A DNA stretch of 5,497 bases from a bacterium. GTDB lineage: Bacteria; Planctomycetota; UBA11346. The notes under the pieces are model-generated. The model was not told where the DNA came from, did no database searches, and saw only the letters and a list, made by a program, of their open reading frames with translations. Shown here piece after piece: positions 1 through 5,497 of this stretch. The stretch covers positions 1 through 5,497 of the forward strand of contig JAIFKN010000167.1 of NCBI GenBank assembly GCA_020049615.1, in the 5' to 3' direction. Within the stretch, counting starts at the first letter, position 1. Every line of letters begins with the position of its first letter. The position numbers and the translations under genes are program-made.

Positions 1-1
1 G

Positions 2-1231
2 CTCGCCGCCATCCCGGTGACCAGCCGCAGCGATTTCCTCAAGGTCTTCGGCGCGGTCGAGCTCGATGAACCGCCGCTGGTGCGCACCGGCGAGCGCGAC
101 GGCACGGTGATCTACCGCCAGAACCAGCCCGGCGGCGAGTGGGAATACCGCCTGCTGGTCGCCAACAACATCGCCTTCCTCGCCCGTTCTGCCGAGGAAT
201 GCCGCCGGCTCGCCGCCGCCGTCGGCACGCCGGCGGTCGACCCCTTCGCCCCGCCGGTCGAGCTGGCCCTGCGCGGCGGGGGCGTGAAGGCGCCGCATCT
301 GCCTGGCGCCGACTGGTTCGCCGCGCTGCCTGCCGCGCCACTGGTCGCCGGCGAGTTCGCCACTGTCCCGGGCCTGCTGCCCGGGGCCTGGGCGGCCGTC
401 GCCGACCAGGTCGCCGCCCTCAGCCTGACGGCGCAGAGCGATGCCCAGGGCCGCCTGGTGCTCGGGGCGCGCCTCGCCGCCAGGCCCGACAGCGCGCTGG
501 CCGCGTGGGTCGGCGCCCAGCGACCCGGCACCGAGCGCCTGGCCGGCCAGCTGCGCCGACCGGGCACCGCCGTCCTGGTCACCGGCCGCCTCTCCTTCCA
601 GGGTCAGCTTGAACGCTGGGCCTTCGACCAGGGCGAGATGCTGCGCGCCGCCGCCGGGGCCCGGTGGACCGATGCCGCCGACGGCGCCTTCCGCAGCCTG
701 TGCACCCTGGTCGAGCGCAGCGGGGCCTTCGCCATCGCCCTTGAGCGCCAGGGGCCTGGCGCCTTGCAGCACTGGGTGGTCGAGCATCCCCGCGCCATCG
801 AGGTGGTGCAGTCGGTGGCGGTCCTGGCCGGGGCGCTACGCGGCGAGGATCCCCAGTACGTCAAGCTGGGCGAACGCTCCGCCTTCAGCCTGGCCAAAGG
901 CGGCACCTACTGCCTGGCCGGCGAACGCCATGCCGTCCGCGTCGACGACCTCGGGACCAAGCGCGGAGCCGCCGCCGCCGGCGAGGTGCTGGCCCGGCTC
1001 GAGGAGCCCGGCTCGCTCGACGCCGCCCCATCGCTGCTCGCGCTGTGGGTCGATGTCACCCAGGCCTGGAACGCCCCGCCACCGGCCGACGGCGTGGCGG
1101 CCGAACCGGTCTTCGTCACCGGCGTGCTGCGCCAGTCCGCGTCCGGCCAGCTGGCCTGCACCGCCGAGGTGCCGCTGGCCGCGTTGGGCAAGCTGCTCGG
1201 GCGGCTGAACAAGACGACCAAGAACGACTGA
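2..1231 (+). CDS. Uncharacterised protein, 5'-partial, coupled to hemH
   Basis: I do not recognise this protein. The frame is open to the left edge of the window (LAAIPVTSRSDFLKV...). The first possible start inside is a GTG at 17, which has no Shine-Dalgarno sequence in the 16 bases before it, so the gene most likely begins upstream; from that GTG it would be 404 residues. The visible part is alanine/leucine-rich and soluble-looking, with no clear membrane segment. Several stretches alternate hydrophobic and polar residues as in amphipathic beta strands followed by a helix, for example around residues 132-166 and 367-397 counted from the GTG. No catalytic or metal-binding motif stands out. 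A signal peptide cannot be judged because the N-terminus is missing. Its TGA stop (1229-1231) shares its last base with the hemH start, so the two are probably co-transcribed and translationally coupled. The coding call is secure from codon bias and the junction; the function is unknown. Confidence 0.8.
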   Translation, partial: LAAIPVTSRSDFLKVFGAVELDEPPLVRTGERDGTVIYRQNQPGGEWEYRLLVANNIAFLARSAEECRRLAAAVGTPAVDPFAPPVELALRGGGVKAPHLPGADWFAALPAAPLVAGEFATVPGLLPGAWAAVADQVAALSLTAQSDAQGRLVLGARLAARPDSALAAWVGAQRPGTERLAGQLRRPGTAVLVTGRLSFQGQLERWAFDQGEMLRAAAGARWTDAADGAFRSLCTLVERSGAFAIALERQGPGALQHWVVEHPRAIEVVQSVAVLAGALRGEDPQYVKLGERSAFSLAKGGTYCLAGERHAVRVDDLGTKRGAAAAGEVLARLEEPGSLDAAPSLLALWVDVTQAWNAPPPADGVAAEPVFVTGVLRQSASGQLACTAEVPLAALGKLLGRLNKTTKND

Positions 1232-2157
1232 TGGGCGACGGCGTGCTCCTCGCGGCCTTCGGCGGTCCGCAGCCGGGCTGCTGCGGCCGGCGGCCCGACT
1301 GCGCACGCGGCCCCGGCTGCGAAGCGCCGTGCTTCGTCTCCGGCATCCTCGGCGACGACCCGGGGCAGGCCGGACGGGTCGCCGAGGTGGTGTCGCACTA
1401 CCGCCACTTCGGCGGCTTCAGTCCGTACAACCGCCTCGCCGCGGCGCAGGCCGACGCGCTGCGCCAGGAGCTCGCCCGGCGCGGCCGGCAGATCCGGCTG
1501 GAGCTGGGCTTCCGCCACTGGACGCCATGGATCAGCGAGGCCTGCCGGCGGCTGGACGACTGCCAGCGCGTCGCCGGCGTGGTCCTGGCGCCGCACGCGG
1601 CGGCGCGTTCGACCGACCTCTACCGCGCCGCCGCGCCGCGCCCCGACATCCGCTGGGCCGGCTCGTTCCATCTCCATCCCGGCCTGGCCCTGGCGACGGC
1701 CGAGCGGCTGCGCCAGGCGACCCTGGGCTGGAACGCCGAGCGGCTCGCCCGTGCCGCCCTGCTGTTCACCGCCCACGCCATCCCGCAACCGGCCGAGCTG
1801 GCGAGCGGCTACCGCGGTCTGGTGGCGGCCAGCGCGGCGCTGGCCGCCAACGCCTTCGGCAAGCCGGCACACGGCGTCGCCTACCAGAGCGCGCCGGCCG
1901 CCAGCCGCGTGCCCTGGTCGACGCCGGTGGTGACGGACGCGCTCGCCGCGCTGCGCGCTGCCGGGCATGAGGACGTGCTGCTGCAGCCGCTCGGCTTCCT
2001 CGTCGACCATATCGAAGTGCTGTATGATCTCGACGTCGAGGCGCAGCAGACCGCCGCGCGCCTCGGCCTGCGCCTGACCCGCGCCGCCACCGTCGGCGAC
2101 CATCCGGCGTTCATCGGCGCGCTCGCCGACACGGTCGAGGCGGCCCTGCCGGCCTAA
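1231..2157 (+). CDS. hemH: Ferrochelatase (protoporphyrin or coproporphyrin type)
   Basis: This 308-residue protein is a class II chelatase that inserts Fe2+ into a porphyrin late in heme synthesis. Family landmarks appear in order: LLAAFGGP (6-13), HYRHFGGFSPYN (56-67), GFRHWTPWISEA (93-104), the active-site histidine H182 in LLFTAHAIP, YQSAPAASRVPWSTP (218-232), and HIEVLYDLD (260-268) with the conserved acidic residue E262. H182 and E262 fall almost exactly where B. subtilis ferrochelatase has H183 and E264. The tyrosine after MA in the B. subtilis N-terminal motif is Phe here (F10), as in actinobacterial-type enzymes. The odd part is a cysteine-rich insert (C17, C18, C24, C30, C34) between FGGP and the following PCFVSGILG segment. 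Whether the substrate is protoporphyrin IX or coproporphyrin III cannot be told. The ATG overlaps the previous stop by one base and lacks a good ribosome binding site, which suggests coupled translation. The stop overlaps that of menE on the other strand. Confidence 0.93.
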   Translation: MGDGVLLAAFGGPQPGCCGRRPDCARGPGCEAPCFVSGILGDDPGQAGRVAEVVSHYRHFGGFSPYNRLAAAQADALRQELARRGRQIRLELGFRHWTPWISEACRRLDDCQRVAGVVLAPHAAARSTDLYRAAAPRPDIRWAGSFHLHPGLALATAERLRQATLGWNAERLARAALLFTAHAIPQPAELASGYRGLVAASAALAANAFGKPAHGVAYQSAPAASRVPWSTPVVTDALAALRAAGHEDVLLQPLGFLVDHIEVLYDLDVEAQQTAARLGLRLTRAATVGDHPAFIGALADTVEAALPA

Positions 2158-3500
2158 CCGCCGAACAGCCCGCGCACGAGGTGGCGCTGCAGCTTGCCCA
2201 GGGCGGTGCGCGGCAGGGCGTCGACGAAACGCCAGCGGCGCGGGCGCTTGTAGGCGGCCAGGCGCGGCAGCAGCCAGGCGGCGAGCCCCTCGCCGTCGAT
2301 CGCGTCGCGAGCCACGACCGCCGCGGCGACACATTCGCCCCACTCGGCATCGGGCAGGCCGACGACGCAGACCTCGGCCACCAGCGGATGCGCCAGCAGC
2401 GCCGCCTCGACCTCGGGCGCGGCGACGTTCTCGCCGCCGCTGACGATCAGTTCGGCGACGCGACCGGTGACGTGCAGGCGGCCGTCGACCAGCTCGCCGA
2501 GGTCGCCGGTGGCGAGCCACTCCGCCGCCGGCTGCAGGCCGTCATCGCCTTCATGGCCGTCGCAGCGCATCGGCCCGCCGACCAGGATGCGTCCGTCCTC
2601 CAGGCGCAGCCGGGCGCCGGGCACCGGCACGCCGTCGAGCGTGACCATGCTGCCCATCTCGGTCAAACCGTAGGTCTCGCGCACCGGCCAGCCCAGGCGG
2701 CGGGCGGCCGCGGCCAGCGGCGGGTCGAGCGGTCCGCCGCCGGTCAACGCGGTACGCAGATGCGGTGGCGGCGCCGTGCCGGCGGCGACCAGGCGGGCGA
2801 GCATGGTCGGCACCAGGCTGGCCCCGGTGGCGTCGGGACCGGGCGAGGCTTCCAGGGTGACGGCACAGCCGCAGACCAGGGCGCGCAGCGTGCCCATGAT
2901 CCCGCCGACATGGTCGAGCGGCAGCGGCAGCGACCAGGTATCGGCCGGGTTGAGCGCCAGCGCCGCGACGTGGGCGGCGAGGGCGGCGCGGATCGCCGCC
3001 GCGCCGAGCCGCACCGCGCGCGGCTCGCCGGTGGTGCCGGAGGTGAACAGGACCAGGGCGCCGGTGATCCCTGTCGATTCGCGCGAAGTCACAGGAGACA
3101 CAGAGGCACAGAGGCGCGAAGAGGTCCGACAGGGGTCGTCCGCCGCGACTCCTTCGAGCCTCCGTGTCTCCGTGTCTCCTGTCCTGTGAGCGGATGATCC
3201 GTAGCTCTCAGGCACGGCTACGCAGGCGACCGCCTCGGCCAGCGGATGGCCGGGGTGGGCGAGGGTGCGGTCGGCGCGGGCGCGGGCGTGCTGGCGGCGC
3301 AGCTCCGGCTGGCTCAGCCGGCGGTTGAACGGGATGACGGTGAGCCCCCGGCGCAGCGCCGCCGCCAGCAGTTGCGCGGTGGCCGGCTGGTTGAGACCGC
3401 CCAGCGCCACGCGTGCGCCGGGTGGCAGTCCGGCCAGCACCGCGCCAGCCGCCGCCTCACCGGGCCAGGCCCAGCCGCCTTCGACCGGCAGCGGCCTCAT
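2154..3500 (-). CDS. menE: o-Succinylbenzoate--CoA ligase (MenE)
   Basis: This is an acyl-AMP-forming ligase (ANL superfamily) of 448 residues. In menaquinone synthesis MenE activates o-succinylbenzoate with ATP and CoA. Motifs visible are the P-loop LFTSGTTGEPRAV (151-163, with Arg161 where Lys is usual), DHVGGI (196-201), YGLTEMGS (277-284), TGD (331-333), the hinge region GRVAELIVSGGENVAAPEVE (346-365), and the C-terminal PRTALGKLQR with the catalytic lysine K436. Residues about 100-146, just before the P-loop, are foreign to the family and come from an inverted-repeat insertion (nt 3091-3182). Without it the core would be about 400 residues, compact for the family. The reading frame and all motifs on both sides are intact, so the enzyme may still work, but this is inference. 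The ATG overlaps the menC stop by four bases (ATGA at 3497-3500). The MenE assignment rests on the motifs and on the neighbouring menC and menA; by sequence alone it could be another acyl-CoA ligase. Confidence 0.9.
   Translation of the reverse strand: MRPLPVEGGWAWPGEAAAGAVLAGLPPGARVALGGLNQPATAQLLAAALRRGLTVIPFNRRLSQPELRRQHARARADRTLAHPGHPLAEAVACVAVPESYGSSAHRTGDTETRRLEGVAADDPCRTSSRLCASVSPVTSRESTGITGALVLFTSGTTGEPRAVRLGAAAIRAALAAHVAALALNPADTWSLPLPLDHVGGIMGTLRALVCGCAVTLEASPGPDATGASLVPTMLARLVAAGTAPPPHLRTALTGGGPLDPPLAAAARRLGWPVRETYGLTEMGSMVTLDGVPVPGARLRLEDGRILVGGPMRCDGHEGDDGLQPAAEWLATGDLGELVDGRLHVTGRVAELIVSGGENVAAPEVEAALLAHPLVAEVCVVGLPDAEWGECVAAAVVARDAIDGEGLAAWLLPRLAAYKRPRRWRFVDALPRTALGKLQRHLVRGLFGG
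3091..3182. repeat. Palindromic element inserted in frame in menE
   Basis: Two arms of 31 bases, 3091-3121 and 3152-3182, are reverse complements at 27 of 31 positions and flank a 30-base centre. The left arm begins ACAGGAGACAC and ends CGCGAAG. Each arm contains a tandem pair of a GACACRGAG-like unit. A further short pairing (TCACAGG at 3089-3095 with CCTGTGA at 3183-3189) extends the palindrome with an offset. The element encodes MenE residues 107-137 (TGDTETRR ... CASVSPVT), a peptide with no counterpart in the ligase family. Similar short palindromes of CACAGAG/CTCTGTG type are, from general knowledge, dispersed in many environmental bacterial genomes, mostly between genes. No transposase or convincing target duplication is seen. 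Confidence 0.85.
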
Positions 3501-4411
3501 GGCGTCACCGCGAAACCGAGGCCGGGGCCGTCGATGCGGCCGGCGTCGAAGCTGCCGGTGTCGCGGGCGAGCAGGCCGCCGGTGTCGAGGCCGTGCGGGC
3601 CGGGCAGGCCGAGGTGCAGGGCGAGGTGGGCGGCGTGGGCGCGTTCGACCGCGCTGCCCAGGGCCGAGGACAGCACCACCTCGAGGCCGGCGAGGCGCGC
3701 CATCGTCGCCAGGGCGGTGGTCGGCGCCCAGCCGCCGAGCCAGTTCGGCTTCAGCACCACCACGTCGCAGGCACCGGCGGCGACGGCGCGGGCGAGGTCG
3801 TCCTGGCCGCGGATGCCCTCATCGAGCGCGACGCGCAGGCCGGCGCGGCGCAGTTCGGCGCAGCTGGCGAGATCGCCGGCAGGCAGCGGCTGCTCGACGT
3901 AATCGACCAGGGCCCCGGCGAGGCGGGCGAAGGCGTGCGCCCCGGCCAGGTCCCAGGCCCCGTTGGCATCGAGGCGCAGGCGCAGGCCGGGTTCCCGCGC
4001 CAGCAGCGAGCGGATCCGCGCCGCGTCGGCCACCGCGTCGCCGCCGCTCTTGAGCTTCACCGTGCCACCGCCGAGCGCCTCGCCATCGCCGGTGGCCAGG
4101 CGGTTGCACGCCACCGTGCCGGTGCGCCCGGCGAGCGGCCGGCCGGCCAGGCGCGCAGCGTGGTCGCGGCGGGCGCCATCGACCGCGGCCAGCGCGCAGG
4201 GCGTGTCCGATCCGGGCTCGGTCCCGGCGGCGGCGCGGGCCAGGGCCAGCTCGCAGCGCTCGGGCGGCTCGCCACCGTAGCCGGGCAGCGGCGCGGCCTC
4301 GCCCCAGCCCTCGCCGGAACGCACCAGCCACACGGTGCGTTCGCTGATCGCGCCCAGGGCGGTGCGTAGCGGCGTGCGCAGCGGCAGGCGCAGGCGGTGG
4401 ATCTGGATCAT
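3497..4411 (-). CDS. menC: o-Succinylbenzoate synthase (MenC)
   Basis: This 304-residue enolase-superfamily enzyme dehydrates SHCHC to o-succinylbenzoate, the step before MenE. The N-terminal capping domain includes GWGEAAPLPGYGG (35-47). The barrel carries the full catalytic set in the usual order: the TVKLKSG motif with K119 and K121, D148 in RLDANGAW, E173 in YVEQPL, D197 in ALDEGI, and K221 in VVLKPNWLGG. D148, E173 and D197 are the Mg2+ ligands and the lysines are the acid/base pair, by analogy with E. coli MenC. The C-terminal SSALGSAVERAHAAHLA (248-264) also fits the family. The length is slightly short of the roughly 320 residues of E. coli MenC. The frame stays open upstream to 5299, but that part lies over menA in another frame. 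The ATG at 4411, which overlaps the menA stop by four bases, gives the expected N-terminus MIQIHRLRLPLRTPL. Related enolase-superfamily activities (dipeptide epimerase, N-acylamino acid racemase) are unlikely given the neighbours. Confidence 0.94.
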   Translation of the reverse strand: MIQIHRLRLPLRTPLRTALGAISERTVWLVRSGEGWGEAAPLPGYGGEPPERCELALARAAAGTEPGSDTPCALAAVDGARRDHAARLAGRPLAGRTGTVACNRLATGDGEALGGGTVKLKSGGDAVADAARIRSLLAREPGLRLRLDANGAWDLAGAHAFARLAGALVDYVEQPLPAGDLASCAELRRAGLRVALDEGIRGQDDLARAVAAGACDVVVLKPNWLGGWAPTTALATMARLAGLEVVLSSALGSAVERAHAAHLALHLGLPGPHGLDTGGLLARDTGSFDAGRIDGPGLGFAVTP

Positions 4412-5265
4412 GCGCGGACCAGGCAGGACAGCGCGGTGATGGCGCTGAGCAGCTGGACCAGCGCGGCCAGGCCGAGGCAGCGGTTGAGCTGGCGGCCATG
4501 GCTGGTCCACACCAGCGCCGACAGCGCCAGACCGCCGACCAGGGCGACGCCGGTCGCTCCCGGACAGCCGCCCTGCCACCACGCCACCGTCGCAGCGAGA
4601 TGCAGCAGGAGGTGGTAGATGCGGGTGCCGCGGTCGCCCAGGCGCACCGCCAGCGTGCGCTTGCCCGCCGGAGCATCGGTGGCGATGTCGCGCAGGTTGT
4701 TGATCGCGATCAGCGCAGTGGCCTGCAACCCGACTGCAGCGGCGCAGGCCCACCACGCCGGCGGCAGCGGCCATTGCGGCGCCTGCACCCAGGCCGCCCC
4801 CAGCACCGCGGCGAAACCGAAGAACAGCAGCACGAAGAGGTCGCCAAGGCCGACGTAGGCCAACGGCATGGGGCCGAGGGTGTAGGCCAGCGCCGCCACC
4901 ACGCTGGCGATCCCGACCAGCCACAGCTGCCAGCCGCTGTGCGCGGCCAGCCAGGCGCCGACCCCCGCCGCCAGCAGCAGGGCGAGAGCTGCGCCGGCGA
5001 GCATCGCCCGCGGCGTGATCAGCCCGCTGGCCACCGCGCGCTGCGGGCCGAGGCGCTCCGGCGTATCGGCGCCGCGCCGCGCATCGCCGGCGTCGTTGGC
5101 GAAGTTGCAGCCGATCTGCAGCAGCATCGCCCCGGCCAGGCAGCCGAGCGCGAGGTCGAGCCGCCACGGCCCCGCGCCGGCGGCCAGCGCCGTCCCGACC
5201 AGCACCGGGGCGAGGGCCGCGGGCAGGGTCTTGGGTCGGGTCGCCAGCAGCCAAGCGCGGAGCAT
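4408..5265 (-). CDS. menA: 1,4-Dihydroxy-2-naphthoate polyprenyltransferase (MenA)
   Basis: This is a UbiA-family integral membrane prenyltransferase of 285 residues. It transfers a polyprenyl chain to 1,4-dihydroxy-2-naphthoate, giving demethylmenaquinone in the cytoplasmic membrane. The first Asp-rich motif is NDAGDARRGAD (57-67), which binds Mg2+-diphosphate. The second is NNLRDIATDAPAGKRTL (189-205). YTLGPMPLAYVGLGDLFVLLFFG (128-150) closely matches the segment of E. coli MenA (YxxGxxPxxYxGLGDxxVLxFFG) and separates it from UbiA and chlorophyll synthases. Several hydrophobic helices are evident, for example around 35-54, 86-108, 111-129, 141-160, 170-188 and 236-254. The start at 5265 is chosen because GAGG lies nine bases upstream and the protein then opens with the typical MLRAWLLATRPKTLPAALAPVLVG. 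In-frame ATGs at 5274, 5319 and 5364 would add a charged, non-family extension. It is the first gene of the men operon, and its stop overlaps the menC start in ATGA. Confidence 0.93.
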   Translation of the reverse strand: MLRAWLLATRPKTLPAALAPVLVGTALAAGAGPWRLDLALGCLAGAMLLQIGCNFANDAGDARRGADTPERLGPQRAVASGLITPRAMLAGAALALLLAAGVGAWLAAHSGWQLWLVGIASVVAALAYTLGPMPLAYVGLGDLFVLLFFGFAAVLGAAWVQAPQWPLPPAWWACAAAVGLQATALIAINNLRDIATDAPAGKRTLAVRLGDRGTRIYHLLLHLAATVAWWQGGCPGATGVALVGGLALSALVWTSHGRQLNRCLGLAALVQLLSAITALSCLVRA

Positions 5266-5274
5266 GCGGCGCAT

Positions 5275-5278
5275 CCTC
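5275..5278 (-). promoter_or_regulatory. Ribosome binding site of menA
   Basis: Read on the minus strand, GAGG is followed by nine bases and then ATG at 5265. It touches the alternative ATG at 5274 directly, too close to serve that start. It therefore decides in favour of the 5265 start. It is the clearest Shine-Dalgarno-like sequence in the men operon; menC and menE have only weak ones and probably depend on coupling. Confidence 0.6.
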
Positions 5279-5279
5279 G

Positions 5280-5293
5280 GCGGCGATCGCCGC
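5280..5293. promoter_or_regulatory. 14-bp perfect palindrome next to the menA ribosome binding site
   Basis: GCGGCGATCGCCGC reads the same on both strands and ends one base from the menA ribosome binding site. It could be a protein-binding operator or, having no loop, chance in GC-rich DNA. Its core GCGATCGC equals the cyanobacterial HIP1 octamer, but no other sign of a cyanobacterium is present. A regulatory role is inference only. Confidence 0.35.
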
Positions 5294-5315
5294 TGGCAAC
5301 TTACGTGGTGCAGTT

Positions 5316-5332
5316 CCATCGCGCAGCGATGG
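5316..5332. repeat. Small hairpin, 7-bp stem, in the menA leader
   Basis: CCATCGC and GCGATGG pair perfectly around a three-base loop GCA. It lies about 50 bases upstream of the menA start, probably in the transcribed leader. There is no T-tract on either side, so it is not an intrinsic terminator. It may belong with the neighbouring palindromes to one repeat-rich leader. Confidence 0.45.
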
Positions 5333-5352
5333 GCCTGCCGCCGAGCTGCGGT

Positions 5353-5384
5353 GGGCGGATACAATGGGCGAAGCCCATCCGCCC
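5353..5384. repeat. REP-like hairpin
   Basis: GGGCGGAT (5353-5360) pairs with ATCCGCCC (5377-5384). Inside, GGGC (5366-5369) pairs with GCCC (5373-5376) around GAA. Five unpaired bases on one side (5361-5365) give the bulged stem typical of bacterial repetitive extragenic palindromes. On the minus strand the loop reads TTC. No T-run follows on either strand, which argues against a rho-independent terminator. Whether it is repeated in the genome cannot be seen here, as no second copy is present in the window. Confidence 0.6.
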
Positions 5385-5497
5385 GCGGTGTTGGAGCGAT
5401 AGCGACAAACCGAGCTGCGACAAAGATACTACCACCGAATCAAGACCTTCTTTGCAGTTCATGCCGTAGGGATAGGCTACCCGACGAGCCGATCGGA

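Larger units (their letters stand above)
5266..5497. other. Upstream region of the men operon, non-coding
   Basis: No gene is supported here on either strand. The inner part, up to about 5390, is GC-rich and full of palindromes. The outer part, 5390-5497, is visibly less GC-rich and contains stops in the frames examined. It should hold the menA promoter, read leftwards, but no pair of good -35 and -10 boxes could be identified. GCGACAAA occurs twice 15 bases apart (5402-5409 and 5417-5424), and the 10-mer CCGAGCTGCG occurs at 5341-5350 and 5410-5419, on either side of the REP-like hairpin. Confidence 0.6.

Noticed and set aside
1045..1230. Earlier start for HemH
   Set aside because: The frame extends upstream, but that part overlaps the unknown gene, is arginine/glycine-rich, and the family begins at the ATG at 1231 with LLAAFGGP a few residues in.
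907..2520. Long minus-strand open frame of 537 codons across hemH
   Set aside because: It is arginine-rich low-complexity translation antisense to the unknown gene and hemH and overlaps menE, typical of stop-poor frames in high-GC DNA; no domain is visible.
3065..3200. TGATCC at 3065-3070 and 3195-3200 as a target-site duplication of the menE insertion
   Set aside because: The copies are 130 bases apart, which is not a multiple of three, so simple removal would break the menE frame; a 6-mer match is also easily due to chance.
3061..3200. CRISPR-like repeat from the GACACRGAG units
   Set aside because: There are only two units per arm, with no spacers of regular length, and the arms are inverted rather than direct repeats.
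3413..4369. Plus-strand open frame of 318 codons over menC
   Set aside because: It is an antisense shadow of menC with low-complexity composition.
5283..5290. GCGATCGC as a cyanobacterial HIP1 marker
   Set aside because: The octamer is expected by chance in GC-rich DNA, and nothing else suggests a cyanobacterium.
4412..5299. N-terminal extension of MenC, or a MenA-MenC fusion
   Set aside because: The in-frame upstream part of menC lies over menA in a different frame and has shadow composition; the ATG at 4411 gives the family N-terminus and an operon-type ATGA overlap.
5353..5384. Hairpin as intrinsic terminator
   Set aside because: No T-run follows the stem on either strand.
5385..5440. 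Sigma-70 promoter for menA (minus strand TTGTCG, 16 bases, TATCGC)
   Set aside because: Only four and three of six consensus bases match; it is too weak to annotate.
4498..5469. Plus-strand open frame of 323 codons over menA
   Set aside because: It is rich in Q, R, A and G without domains and lies antisense to menA, whose motifs are clear.

Overview
The window is very GC-rich bacterial DNA, almost completely coding, with strong G/C preference at third codon positions. It holds two gene groups that converge. On the plus strand, the 3' part of an unrecognised gene (open from base 2, stop at 1229-1231) runs directly into a ferrochelatase gene, hemH (1231-2157). On the minus strand, a tight operon menA-menC-menE (5265 down to 2154) encodes three enzymes of the classical o-succinylbenzoate route to menaquinone. 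The stop codons of hemH and menE overlap at 2154-2157. The only sizeable non-coding stretch is the leader of the men operon, 5266-5497.

The genes fit a respiring bacterium that makes its own heme and menaquinone. HemH inserts iron into the porphyrin in late heme synthesis. MenC makes o-succinylbenzoate, MenE activates it to the CoA thioester, and MenA prenylates 1,4-dihydroxy-2-naphthoate. MenF, MenD, MenH, MenB and the final methyltransferase are not in the window and must be encoded elsewhere. The phylum cannot be fixed from this sequence. The HemH N-terminal pattern (FGGP ... HYRHFGGFSPYN) resembles the actinobacterial/planctomycete type, and palindromes like the ones seen here are common in several high-GC environmental lineages.

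Two features stand out. First, menE carries an in-frame insertion built on an imperfect 31-bp inverted repeat (3091-3121 and 3152-3182), which adds roughly 45 residues just before the ATP-binding P-loop. It looks like a small dispersed palindromic element that landed in a gene and stayed translatable. Second, HemH has a cluster of five cysteines (C17, C18, C24, C30, C34) inserted directly after the N-terminal FGGP motif.

The men leader is rich in palindromes (5280-5293, 5316-5332, 5353-5384), one of them a REP-like hairpin. Beyond about 5390 the DNA becomes clearly less GC-rich and non-coding. No RNA gene, CRISPR array, insertion sequence or convincing intrinsic terminator was found. No complete novel multi-gene system is visible; the unusual parts are the menE insertion, the HemH cysteine cluster and the unknown gene coupled to hemH.
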